A stretch of 63,668 nt of DNA from assembly GCF_019090165.1 (NCBI RefSeq), contig NZ_JAHRIB010000135.1, positions 1 to 63,668 of the forward strand. Reading direction: 5' to 3'. The position numbers were made by a program, and so were the translations under genes. The DNA is from Streptomyces sp. BV286. GTDB taxonomy: Bacteria; Actinomycetota; Actinomycetes; Streptomycetales; Streptomycetaceae. This document shows, in pieces, positions 40,851 to 48,761 of this stretch (position 1 is its first letter; each line of letters opens with the position of its first letter). Under the pieces are notes generated by a model. That model was not told where the DNA came from, made no database searches, and was given only the letters and a program-made list of their open reading frames with translations.

Positions 40851-42024
40851 GACCGCTGGTTCCGCTGTGGCCCCCGTGCGCCCCTCCGGCACGGTCCACT
40901 GGATCGGGGCGGGCCTGTCCACCGGCAGCGGACTGGCCGCGCTCTGCGAAGCCGCCGACCGCGTACGCCTGTGGCACCGCACCGAGCAGCGGGCCGCCCG
41001 GAGCCTGGCTGTGCTCGGACTCACCGGCCGCGCCGAGCCGCGCGCGTACACCCCGCAGGCCCTCGAAGCCGAACTGGCCCCGGGAGACGTGGTGGTGTCC
41101 ATGCTGCCCGCCGCCGGACACGCGGCGCTGCTCGCCGCCTGTGTGCGCGGCGGCGCCCACTTCGCCTGCTCCAGCTACGTCTCGCAGGCGGTGCTCGACC
41201 AGGTCCCCGCAGCCGCCGCGGCCGGAGTCGTCGTGCTCACCGAATCCGGGCTCGACCCGGGCATCGACCATCTCTTCGCGCACAGCCTCATCGGCCGCGC
41301 CCGCGAGGAGATCGGCGCGGACACCGCCGCCGAGGTGAGCCTCACGTCGTACTGCGGAGGCATCCCCGCCGTCCCGAACGACTTCAGGTACCGCTTCAGC
41401 TGGGCTCCGGCCGGTGTCCTCAACGCCCTGCGCTCGCCCGCCCGTTACATCGAGGCGGGCGCCGAGACGACGGCCGCGCTGCCCTGGGAGGCCACGCGGA
41501 CCCATGTGGTGGACGGGGAGACCTTCGAGGTCTACCCGAACCGCGACAGCGTCCCGTTCGTCGGGCAGTACGGACTGCCGCCCGCCTGGAAGCCCCTGAC
41601 GTTCGTCCGCGGCACGCTGCGCCTCGACGGCTGGCTCGACGCCTGGCAACCGGTCTTCGAGGAGCTCCGCCACGGCGACGACCGGCGGATCACGGCACTC
41701 GCCCAGGAGCTGGCCGCCCGCTACCCGACCACCGACGCGGACCGCGACCGGGTGGTCCTCGCCGTGTCACTGGACGTCCGCGAGGGCTCGGGACGCACCT
41801 GGTCGGGGCGCTACCTCCTGGACCTCGAAGGGGACGCCGACGAGAGCGCGATGGCGCGCTGCGTCTCACGGACGCTCGCGCTCGGCGTACGGCGGATCCT
41901 CGGCGGCGGTGTACCGGCCGGTCTCCACCGCGCGGCGGAGACGGCCGGGCGGTCCGAGGAGTGGCTCGCCGAACTCGCCCGCGAGGGAGTCGACTTCGTC
42001 CTGCGGACAGGCGGTTCCGCCTGA
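40843..42024 (+). CDS. Saccharopine dehydrogenase C-terminal-type (glutamate-forming, LYS9-like)
   Basis: A 393-aa protein. HWIGAGLSTGSGLAALCEAADRVRLWHR is a short Rossmann start; VVSMLPAAGHAALLAACVRGGAHFACSSYVS, LTESGLDPGIDHLFAHSLI and TSYCGGIPAVPNDFRYRFSWAP are hallmarks of the saccharopine reductase family that converts saccharopine to glutamate and alpha-aminoadipate semialdehyde. ATG 40843 lies inside the end of the previous gene (8-nt overlap) with AGGGA upstream. Together with the preceding gene it makes a complete two-step lysine/aminoadipate-semialdehyde pair. Confidence 0.87.
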   Translation: MSETAGSAVAPVRPSGTVHWIGAGLSTGSGLAALCEAADRVRLWHRTEQRAARSLAVLGLTGRAEPRAYTPQALEAELAPGDVVVSMLPAAGHAALLAACVRGGAHFACSSYVSQAVLDQVPAAAAAGVVVLTESGLDPGIDHLFAHSLIGRAREEIGADTAAEVSLTSYCGGIPAVPNDFRYRFSWAPAGVLNALRSPARYIEAGAETTAALPWEATRTHVVDGETFEVYPNRDSVPFVGQYGLPPAWKPLTFVRGTLRLDGWLDAWQPVFEELRHGDDRRITALAQELAARYPTTDADRDRVVLAVSLDVREGSGRTWSGRYLLDLEGDADESAMARCVSRTLALGVRRILGGGVPAGLHRAAETAGRSEEWLAELAREGVDFVLRTGGSA

Positions 42025-42748
42025 CGGACTTCGCGCCGGGCGCGTCCACGACCGGAGGGCCGGCCTCCGCGAGCCGAGCGGGAAACCCCGAAACAGGACA
42101 GAGTTCCCGAACGGGCGGTTTCCGACGGCCTTGCGCGGCCCGTACGACGTGAGATGTACGACACACCTGTGACGCGTCGCGGAAATCAGGTACTCGCGGA
42201 TGCGACCGCCGCCCCCGCGGTGGGCGAACAGCCGGCCGGTCCGGTCCGCGTCAGCGGTCCCGGCCTGCTCGACCGCATCCACCTCTCGCTTCAACTGGGC
42301 TTTCACCTGGTCCGGTTGGCGGTCGGTCGCGGTAGGAGCAACCGCTACGAGGGAGGTGTCCGCCGCATGAGGTCCATGGCCGCGGCCGTATGTCCGCGAT
42401 GTTCCGCGTTCCGGCGCGCGCAGGTGTCGCCCGTCCCTCGGCGCCCGGGGGTCGGGCGGTCCGCCGGGTGGCCGGAAGTGTGTGTCAGTGCGCTGAACTG
42501 CGGCTCGGCGCCGGATCCGTAGGCCCGGAGAGTACGTCATAGGAGGCGAGTGGCTGCCTATGCACGCAGGTCTGCCCCCGGTCGGATCGAGTGACGAACC
42601 GTACCGCTTCGGTGACTACGCAGCGTGAGGCAACCATTCGCCTGTTCGATTCGTATATCTCCGTGGAAGCCCTGTGGACCCGCTGGGCGACGTGACGCCG
42701 GAGCGTCACGATCCGCTTGTCCGGGTCCACACCGAGCAAGGAGAACCG
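42025..42748. other. 724-bp region before the RiPP genes, no confident gene
   Basis: Both strands carry open frames (for example a minus-strand one with the segment TDRQPDQVKAQLKREVDAVE), but none has a recognisable family or clear start. GC content drops locally near 42600-42670 (ATTCGTATATCTCCG), where a promoter for the RiPP genes could lie. Confidence 0.4.
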
Positions 42749-42940
42749 ATGCGACCGTTCGCGCTCAACTATGCCCGTCCGGCCCAGCAGTTGGAGGTCA
42801 GCGTTCCGTATGCCTATGACTCCAGACTGCAGTTGAACGTGCTCCCGGACGGGCGGCTCGCCGCTCACGACTACGCCGTGTTGCGGGAGCTGGGGGCCAC
42901 GACCTCGACCGCGGGCTCGAAGACCCACTTCGACGACTGA
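42749..42940 (+). CDS. tgmA: ATP-grasp-modified RiPP precursor peptide
   Basis: A 63-aa precursor. MRPFALNYARPA, then PYAYDSRLQLN, a short LPDGR segment, and a C-terminal TTSTAGSKTHFDD match the pattern of putative ATP-grasp target peptides (M-PFaLrya ... YD..Q ... T.T.aGskt..DD). The Thr/Ser side chains and the Asp-Asp end could be joined by ester or amide links, as in graspetides. AAGGAG lies 6 nt before the ATG. The partner ATP-grasp ligase starts 16 nt after its stop. Confidence 0.85.
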   Translation: MRPFALNYARPAQQLEVSVPYAYDSRLQLNVLPDGRLAAHDYAVLRELGATTSTAGSKTHFDD

Positions 42941-42956
42941 AGCCGGACCTCAGACG

Positions 42957-43946
42957 ATGACGGTTCTGATCCTGACGTGCGAACAGGATGTGACCGCGGA
43001 CATGGTGGTGGCGGAGCTCGACGGGAACGGTGTCCCGGTCGTCCGCCTCGACCCCGCGGACCTGCCCGGCCCGGTGGCCCTGTCGGGCGAGTACGTGCAC
43101 GGCACCTTTCGCGGGCATCTGTCCGCCGGCGGCCGCCTGGTGAGCATGAGCGGGCTGCGGTCCGTGTGGGTGCGCAGGCCCGGCGTGCCCGCGGCCCACG
43201 CCGCCGAGCCCTCCGACTGGCTGACCGAGGAGTCCGCGCAGGCGCTCTACGGCATGCTCCGCTCCACCGGCGTGCGCTGGATGAACCACCCCGACGCGGC
43301 CCGACGGGCCCGGCACAAGCCCTGGCAGCTCCGCCTGGCCCAGCTCAGCAGCCTGCCCGTACCAGCCACTTTGATCACCACGTTCCCGCAGGCCGCCCGC
43401 GAGTTCGCGGACCGCTACCCGGATCTGGTGGTCAAGCCCGTCTCGGGCGCACACCCGCAGGAGCCGCCCAGGGCGGTGCCCACCAGCAGGGTCGCACCCG
43501 AGACGGACTTCACGGCTGTCGCCTTCGGCCCGACCCTGCTCCAGCGGCGGGTGGCCAAGCGGGCCGACATCAGGCTGACCTGCGTCGGCGACCGGATCTT
43601 CGCCGCACGCAAGGCGGTCGCCCCGGAGGCCGACCCCGACGAGGTGGACGTACGGTTCGCCACCTCCGACGCTCCGTGGCAGGCGGTGGACGCGCCGTCC
43701 TGCATCGCGGCCGGAGTGCTCGCCTACCTCCGTGAGGCCGGACTCGCCTACGGAGCCTTCGACTTCGCCGAGGACGCCGAGGGGATGTGGTGGTTCCTGG
43801 AGTGCAACCAGTCCGGCCAGTTCGGATTCGTGCAGATCGAGTCGGGGCAGCCGATCGCGGCCGCCGTCGCCGACTGGCTGGCCACCCCCGGCCCGGCCGG
43901 CGCACCGGCCAACGGCGGCAGGGCGTGGGCGATCGAAGGTCATTGA
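42957..43946 (+). CDS. tgmB: ATP-grasp ribosomal peptide maturase
   Basis: A 329-aa ATP-grasp ligase of the MvdC/MvdD/TgmB type. VLILTCEQDVTADMVVAELDGNGVPVVRLD opens the N-terminal domain that binds the leader; WMNHPDAARRARHKPWQLRLA, DLVVKPVSGAHPQ (ATP-binding Lys), DIRLTCVGDRIFAARK and WWFLECNQSGQFGF (Mg/ATP Glu and Asn) form the ATP-grasp core. It activates acidic side chains of the precursor as acyl-phosphates and links them to hydroxyl or amine side chains. The third member of classical tgm systems, an isoaspartyl-methyltransferase-like tgmC, is absent. Confidence 0.9.
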   Translation: MTVLILTCEQDVTADMVVAELDGNGVPVVRLDPADLPGPVALSGEYVHGTFRGHLSAGGRLVSMSGLRSVWVRRPGVPAAHAAEPSDWLTEESAQALYGMLRSTGVRWMNHPDAARRARHKPWQLRLAQLSSLPVPATLITTFPQAAREFADRYPDLVVKPVSGAHPQEPPRAVPTSRVAPETDFTAVAFGPTLLQRRVAKRADIRLTCVGDRIFAARKAVAPEADPDEVDVRFATSDAPWQAVDAPSCIAAGVLAYLREAGLAYGAFDFAEDAEGMWWFLECNQSGQFGFVQIESGQPIAAAVADWLATPGPAGAPANGGRAWAIEGH

Positions 43947-44046
43947 CCGCACCCTCATCGCCGCTGCTGCTGCCGCCGCTGCCACTGTCACCGCCACCGT
44001 CGACTCCGGACACGGACGGCGCCCCGTGCGGGACGCCTGGAACTGT

Positions 44047-44074
44047 GCGGAGCGCTCCGGGGGGAGCGCTCCGC
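44047..44074. terminator. 12-bp-stem hairpin between tgmB and the phosphatase gene
   Basis: GCGGAGCGCTCC (44047-44058) pairs perfectly with GGAGCGCTCCGC (44063-44074) around GGGG, between convergent genes. Confidence 0.8.
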
Positions 44075-44082
44075 GTGCGCGG

Positions 44083-46008
44083 TCAGGTGAGCCGGACCGA
44101 CAGCCCGCGCGAGGTGAAGACCGGCTCGGCGTGGAACCCGTCCACCGTGATCCCGGCGAACCGCCCCTGCAGCGCCCGCGTCTCGATCACCGGAAGGAGC
44201 GTGCCCCGCCTCGGGCGGTGCGAACCGTCGAGCCGCACGACGAGCCTGCTGCCCCGGTCGAGCAGCACCCGGCGGCCGACCTTCAGCGCCGGGTCGCCGT
44301 CGCCCGGGAGCGTCACCTCCAGCGTCGTACCGGACGCCTGGGTGTAGGAGCCCCGCACCCGGAGGGGCGAAGTCGCCCGCAGGGTGCCGCCCTTCACCCG
44401 TATGTCTCCGCAGCCCAGCGCGTCGGCCGAGGCGGTTGCGAGGACACCCTGCTCCAGCGTGGTGCCGCCGGAGTACTCGTTGTCGCCGGTGAGGGTCAGC
44501 GTGCCGCTGCCGCGCTTGACGAGCGCGCCGCGCCCACCGATGTCGTTGCGCCAGGTGTCGGCGCCGGCGAAGCCCCCGGCGGCCGCGTCGAGCGTGACGT
44601 GCACGTCGGCGTCGAAGGCCCCGTATCCGTCGGCGGCGGCGAAGAGGTTCAGCCGCCCCCACTTCTCGAAGCCGTCCAGCAGGACGTAACCGGCGGGCAG
44701 CGCGGTCGTCCGCAGCACCTCGCGCCGCTGGGCCGCGGAGAGATAGGGGAGCCGGGTCTCCAGCAGGACCTCGGCGCCCTTCGGCACGGTCATGGGGTCG
44801 TGAGCGCGCCGCTTGGGCAGCACGTACGTCAACCGGGGCTTCACCGCGGCCCAGTTGGCCGCGCGGTCCGCGTACGGGTCGGTGTCCCGGCCCGCCGAGT
44901 GCGCGTAGGCGTGGAGGGTGTCCGCGGTCGTGCCGGTGTGCTGCTGGAAGTAGGCCGCGGCCTGGGCCCGGGCCGCGGCCTTGAGGCCGGCGTTCTTCGG
45001 GTCGGCGAGGGCCGCCGCCGCGAGGGCCGTCGACAGGACACGGCCGCCGACCACGTCCATCGTGGAGTGCATGCCCGCCACGATGCGGGTGTGGGCGAGC
45101 TCGGAGGCACGGGCCACCAGCTCCTGGAACCGCTCGGGCACCGCGTAGCCCATGGCCAGCGCCGCGAGGTAGAAGGCGTTCGTGTGGCCGCTGGTGAAGC
45201 CGCCGTCGTCGGCCGGGTCGGTGCCGCGCTGCCGCAGCAACTGCGGGACGACCACGACGTCGGACTCGTAGACGGGGAAGCCCTGGTCGTCGGTCCTCCC
45301 CGTGTCGACGACCTCGTTGTCCTCGTTCATGCGCCACGGGCGGGGGTACTGGTAGCCGAGCTTCGACGGGTTGCTCGACGCGAACGGACCGCGCACGGTG
45401 TCGACCAGCTCGGCGACCTTGCCGAGGTCCGAGGTGTACGAACCGGCGCCCAGCGCGGAGCCCGCGGGCGCGTCGGCCGGGACCGCGTCGTTGATCCGGC
45501 CGGCCGGCACACCGTCCGGCGCCGAGGTGATGCCGGTGACGGCCTTCGCCCCGCTCCGGTACAGGGCGGCGAGCGGGCCGAGGCCCGCGATCACCGCGTA
45601 GCTCTGGTGCTGGCGGTCCTGGACGAACGCCGTCCGGGCCTCGGCGTCCGTGCGGCGCCGGGTGACGCGCGCGCAGTACCGCATGTTGGCGCGCAGCACC
45701 TCGGGCATCAGCGGGGTGCCGGTGTTCCAGGCCGTGCCCGTCTTCCAGATGCGCGCGAAGCCGTCGAGGATGTGCACGGCCGCGTTGGTCTCGGACGTGA
45801 GGTTGGTGACGACGTTCGTGGTGTACGAGTCCACGAAGGCGGCTGAGGTGTTCGTGGCGGCCGCTGTCGCCGCCGACGCGGTGGCCGGCCAGGCGACGAC
45901 GGCGGGAGCCGCGATCAGTCCGGCCGAGACGCCCACGGAACTCCGCAGGAACACACGCCGGTCGATACCGGCTCTGCCACGAGGGGGACGGGGGTGCACA
46001 CCGGGCAT
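44083..46008 (-). CDS. Secreted PAP2-type acid phosphatase with autotransporter-like repeat
   Basis: A 641-aa exported protein. IDRRVFLRSSVGVSAGLIAAP is a twin-arginine signal, cleaved after ASA. The catalytic core has GGFTSGHTNAF and RIVAGMHSTMDVVGGR (R-x5-H-x3-D), the histidine-phosphatase motifs of the PAP2 / class A acid phosphatase and vanadium haloperoxidase superfamily. About residue 500 a passenger-type repeat appears (GSGTLTLTGDNEYSGGTTL), the PATR motif known from autotransporters, followed by a beta-rich end. ATG 46008 with AAGGAG 10 nt upstream is preferred over an upstream start. It probably releases phosphate outside the cell. Confidence 0.85.
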   Translation of the reverse strand: MPGVHPRPPRGRAGIDRRVFLRSSVGVSAGLIAAPAVVAWPATASAATAAATNTSAAFVDSYTTNVVTNLTSETNAAVHILDGFARIWKTGTAWNTGTPLMPEVLRANMRYCARVTRRRTDAEARTAFVQDRQHQSYAVIAGLGPLAALYRSGAKAVTGITSAPDGVPAGRINDAVPADAPAGSALGAGSYTSDLGKVAELVDTVRGPFASSNPSKLGYQYPRPWRMNEDNEVVDTGRTDDQGFPVYESDVVVVPQLLRQRGTDPADDGGFTSGHTNAFYLAALAMGYAVPERFQELVARASELAHTRIVAGMHSTMDVVGGRVLSTALAAAALADPKNAGLKAAARAQAAAYFQQHTGTTADTLHAYAHSAGRDTDPYADRAANWAAVKPRLTYVLPKRRAHDPMTVPKGAEVLLETRLPYLSAAQRREVLRTTALPAGYVLLDGFEKWGRLNLFAAADGYGAFDADVHVTLDAAAGGFAGADTWRNDIGGRGALVKRGSGTLTLTGDNEYSGGTTLEQGVLATASADALGCGDIRVKGGTLRATSPLRVRGSYTQASGTTLEVTLPGDGDPALKVGRRVLLDRGSRLVVRLDGSHRPRRGTLLPVIETRALQGRFAGITVDGFHAEPVFTSRGLSVRLT

Positions 46009-46218
46009 GGAGGTGCCTCTCCTTCTGGTCCTGCTGAGGTCTTGACGGGAGGGATGAACTCGAAAGTGCGGAACTCGAAATGCTGGACTCGCACCGAAGC
46101 GCTGAACCCGCACCGATCACGTGAGCTGACCCCGGACCGGTGAACGCGGGTTGAACGAGCGGACTCATCGCGCGGTGGTGAACTCAACGGTCGCGGAAAC
46201 CGCCCTGCCCGCGGCCCT

Positions 46219-47136
46219 TCACAGCAGCGCCCGCGCCAGCGCCACGGCCCCTTCGACCGGCGGAACGCGCAGCCGCCGCGGCCGTGCCGAGGGCAGTTCC
46301 TCGGCGAGCGCGGCGGTGAACGCCTCGTACAGCACCGGCTGGAGGAGCACCGTGCCGCCCGCCACCACGACGTCGTCCACGGGGATTCCGCGTCCGGCGA
46401 GCCGTACGACGAGCGACGCGAGTGCGCGGCCGCCCTCGGCGATCACCCGAAGGGCGAGCGAGGAGCCCTCCTCGGCCGCCGCGAACACACTGGGGGCATG
46501 GCGCCCCCACTCCGCGGAGACGTCGGTCGCGCTCTCCAGCGCCGCTCCCAGGGCGGGTACTTCGGACACCCCGAAGGCGGCGGTCAGCCGGTCGGCGAGT
46601 GCGTCCGGCGGCTCGGCGCGGTCGTGCGCCGCCCACACGGCCCGCGCGGCCTCGCGTACGAGCCCCGCCGAGCCGCCCTCGTCGCCGAGCACCGCGCCCC
46701 AGCCGCCGACCTGGATCCCGGTGCCGTCGGCGAGCCGGCCCACCGCGACGGAACCGGTACCGGCGACGAGACCGACGCCCTTGTCCAGACCCGCCGCGGG
46801 TACGAGGAGTTCGGCGTCGCCGACGACACGGCAGGGCACATGGAGGAGGGCGTGCAGAGCGGAACGGATCTCCTCGCACTGGCGAGGTGTCTCACAGGCG
46901 TGCCCGCCGACGGCCACGGAGGCGGGGCGCGCACCCTGGGGCAACGCGTCGTCGATGAGCGCGGCCAGCCAGGCGGCGGCGGACGCGGGATCGTGCGGCC
47001 GCCACCCCCTGCTCCTGCGCACGTGGTCGGCGACCGTGTCCGGCCCGGAGCCGGGGTCGCCCCCGGCTTCCGCGCGCAGATGCGTCTTGGTGCCGCCCAC
47101 GTCGATACCGACGGCGATGGGCGTGGAGTCCAGCAC
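46219..47136 (-). CDS. N-acetylglucosamine kinase-like BadF/BadG/BcrA/BcrD ATPase family protein
   Basis: A 305-aa ASKHA-fold sugar kinase. AVGIDVGGTKTHLRAEAG is the phosphate-1 loop, LVAGTGSVAVGRLADGTGIQVGGWGAVLGDEGGSAGLVREAAR the family signature with substrate and phosphate contacts, and DDVVVAGGTVLLQP the adenosine motif. GTG 47136 (GAGG upstream) is chosen; a start 11 codons earlier is possible. It is divergent from the ROK regulator and near a sugar ABC transporter, so it probably phosphorylates the imported amino sugar. Confidence 0.85.
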   Translation of the reverse strand: MLDSTPIAVGIDVGGTKTHLRAEAGGDPGSGPDTVADHVRRSRGWRPHDPASAAAWLAALIDDALPQGARPASVAVGGHACETPRQCEEIRSALHALLHVPCRVVGDAELLVPAAGLDKGVGLVAGTGSVAVGRLADGTGIQVGGWGAVLGDEGGSAGLVREAARAVWAAHDRAEPPDALADRLTAAFGVSEVPALGAALESATDVSAEWGRHAPSVFAAAEEGSSLALRVIAEGGRALASLVVRLAGRGIPVDDVVVAGGTVLLQPVLYEAFTAALAEELPSARPRRLRVPPVEGAVALARALL

Positions 47137-47265
47137 GGAGCCTCTTTCGTCGGTGCGCGGTACGCGCATGCGAAGCGAGCGGCGGGCGAACCGTGCCTAC
47201 GAATGTCAACTAGGGAAGCCCCGGGACGGGCTTCGGGGGAGTGCGGCAGGCGAGTACCGCACGAG

Positions 47266-47289
47266 TTCGTTAGGAAGTTAACTAACGAA
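47266..47289. promoter_or_regulatory. Inverted repeat TTCGTTAG-N8-CTAACGAA, probable ROK operator
   Basis: A perfect 8-bp inverted repeat with an 8-bp AT-rich spacer (GAAGTTAA) in the 232-bp region between the divergent kinase and ROK regulator genes. GTTAACTAAC inside it is a second, smaller symmetric element. The position suits autoregulation. Confidence 0.65.
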
Positions 47290-47368
47290 GTAGGGTGCGT
47301 CAAGGGTTGTGGAACCCATGCCGTACAACCGTTGCGACAGGCCGCTGCGGCATGACCTGAGGGAGAGC

Positions 47369-48490
47369 ATGAACCTGAGCGAAAGCGCCCGCGCCGTGTT
47401 CGCCGTACTGGCCGCATCGGGCACCGCCACCCGTCCCCAGCTGGCGGCCGGTGCGGGACTGTCCAAGCCGACCGTCTCCACGGCCGTGGCCGAGCTGGAG
47501 GCCGCCGGGCTCGCCGCCTGCTCCGGCACCGCGACCGGCGGCACCGGCCGTTCCGCCGCCGTCTACGGCCTCGGTCCCGCGGCGGGCGCCGTACTGGCCG
47601 TCGACCTCGGCCCCACCCACACCCAGGTGCGCGGCTGCGCCCTGGACGGAACCCTGCTCGCCCAGGGCACCGGGCCCCGGGCGGACGCCGCCGACACGGT
47701 GCGGGGGGCTCTCGACGCCCTTCCGGCCGGAGCCCCGCTGCGCGCCATCGTCGTCGCCGTCGGCGACGTCACCGCGCGGGACCGGGAGGGCACCGGGATG
47801 CGCCCCGCGACCGCCAAGGCCGGCCCCGTCTTCGACGCCATGGCCGTCGCCCTCCCGCCGGGCGTCCCCGTCCACCTGGAGAACAACGTCAACTGCGCCG
47901 CGCTCGCCGAACTGCACGAGGGCGCCGCGCGCGGCCGCGACTCGTTCGGCTATCTGCGGATCGGCGTCGGCATCGGCCTCGGCATCGTCATCGGCGGCCA
48001 CGTGCTGCGCGGGGCGAACGGCGCCGCGGGAGAGCTGGCCCGGCTGCCCTACCCGTGGGACGACGGCCGTGAACCGCGCCAGGAGGCCCTGGAGGAGCGC
48101 ATGGGCTCCCGATCCCTGCTGCGCCGGGCCGAGGAGGCCTGGCGGGGCACCGACGGCCCCTGCCCCCGTACTCCCGAGGGGCTCTTCGCCCTCGCCGAGG
48201 AGAGGCACGCCACAGCCGGTCTCGTGGTCGGCGAGCACGCGGCGGACGTGGGCCGGCTCGCCGCCGCGGTGGTCGCCGTGCTGGACCCGGGGCTGATCGT
48301 GCTGGGTGGCGGCACCGGCGCGTTTCCGCAGCTCCTGCCCGGTGTACGGACCGAGCTGGCGCGGCTCAGCTGGCCCACCGAGGTGGTCAGCAGCACGGTC
48401 GGCGACAGCGGCACCGTGGCGGGTGCGAGCCGACTTGCCGTGGCCCATGGAATTCAAACCGTGACCGGTGGTATGCGAGTCAAGCATTGA
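47369..48490 (+). CDS. ROK-family transcriptional regulator
   Basis: A protein of about 373 aa. The N-terminal winged helix (ATRPQLAAGAGLSKPTVSTAVAELEAAGL) is joined to a ROK domain with VLAVDLGPTHTQVRG, VHLENNVNCAALAELHEGAARG (glucose-binding N-x-D/E region) and RIGVGIGLGIVIGGHVLRGANGAAGELA. The CxCGxxGCxE zinc motif of most ROK proteins is missing. ATG 47369 has GAGGG just upstream; in-frame starts at 47318 and 47309 are also possible. It likely represses the adjacent kinase and transporter genes until the sugar is present. Confidence 0.88.
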   Translation: MNLSESARAVFAVLAASGTATRPQLAAGAGLSKPTVSTAVAELEAAGLAACSGTATGGTGRSAAVYGLGPAAGAVLAVDLGPTHTQVRGCALDGTLLAQGTGPRADAADTVRGALDALPAGAPLRAIVVAVGDVTARDREGTGMRPATAKAGPVFDAMAVALPPGVPVHLENNVNCAALAELHEGAARGRDSFGYLRIGVGIGLGIVIGGHVLRGANGAAGELARLPYPWDDGREPRQEALEERMGSRSLLRRAEEAWRGTDGPCPRTPEGLFALAEERHATAGLVVGEHAADVGRLAAAVVAVLDPGLIVLGGGTGAFPQLLPGVRTELARLSWPTEVVSSTVGDSGTVAGASRLAVAHGIQTVTGGMRVKH

Positions 48491-48522
48491 CGGGTCAGCC
48501 GCAGGTCTGCCAATGTCCGGAC

Positions 48523-48530
48523 AAGCGCTT
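48523..48530. promoter_or_regulatory. LacI-type palindrome AAGCGCTT upstream of the sugar ABC operon
   Basis: AAGCGCTT in the context ACAAGCGCTTTCC, about 230 bp before the binding-protein gene. The same core stands upstream of the GH115 gene. Confidence 0.45.
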
Positions 48531-48761
48531 TCCATGGCCGGCGGGACCCGGCCCTGGGTGAGGCGTCCCGCCGTACTCGACCCGACGTACGGCAGCCGTG
48601 CGAGGGCGCGCTCGTACGACTGCGGCTCCCATGCCGGGGACCCCCACTCGTCAGAGCGATGCAGCCGGGCGAGGCCGCACGCCGGAAGGCAACAACCCCA
48701 GGGAAAAGACCCGAGCCGCTCGACGGCCAGGGGATCCGTCACGCACATCCAGGAGGACCCG

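Noticed and set aside
42154..42522. Plus-strand open frame before the RiPP genes
   Set aside because: No ribosome-binding site, no family, and the opposite strand is equally open; left as uncalled region.
43947..44082. Search for a tgmC methyltransferase next to tgmB
   Set aside because: Only a terminator and the convergent phosphatase gene follow; the nearest methyltransferase (33834) belongs to another operon.
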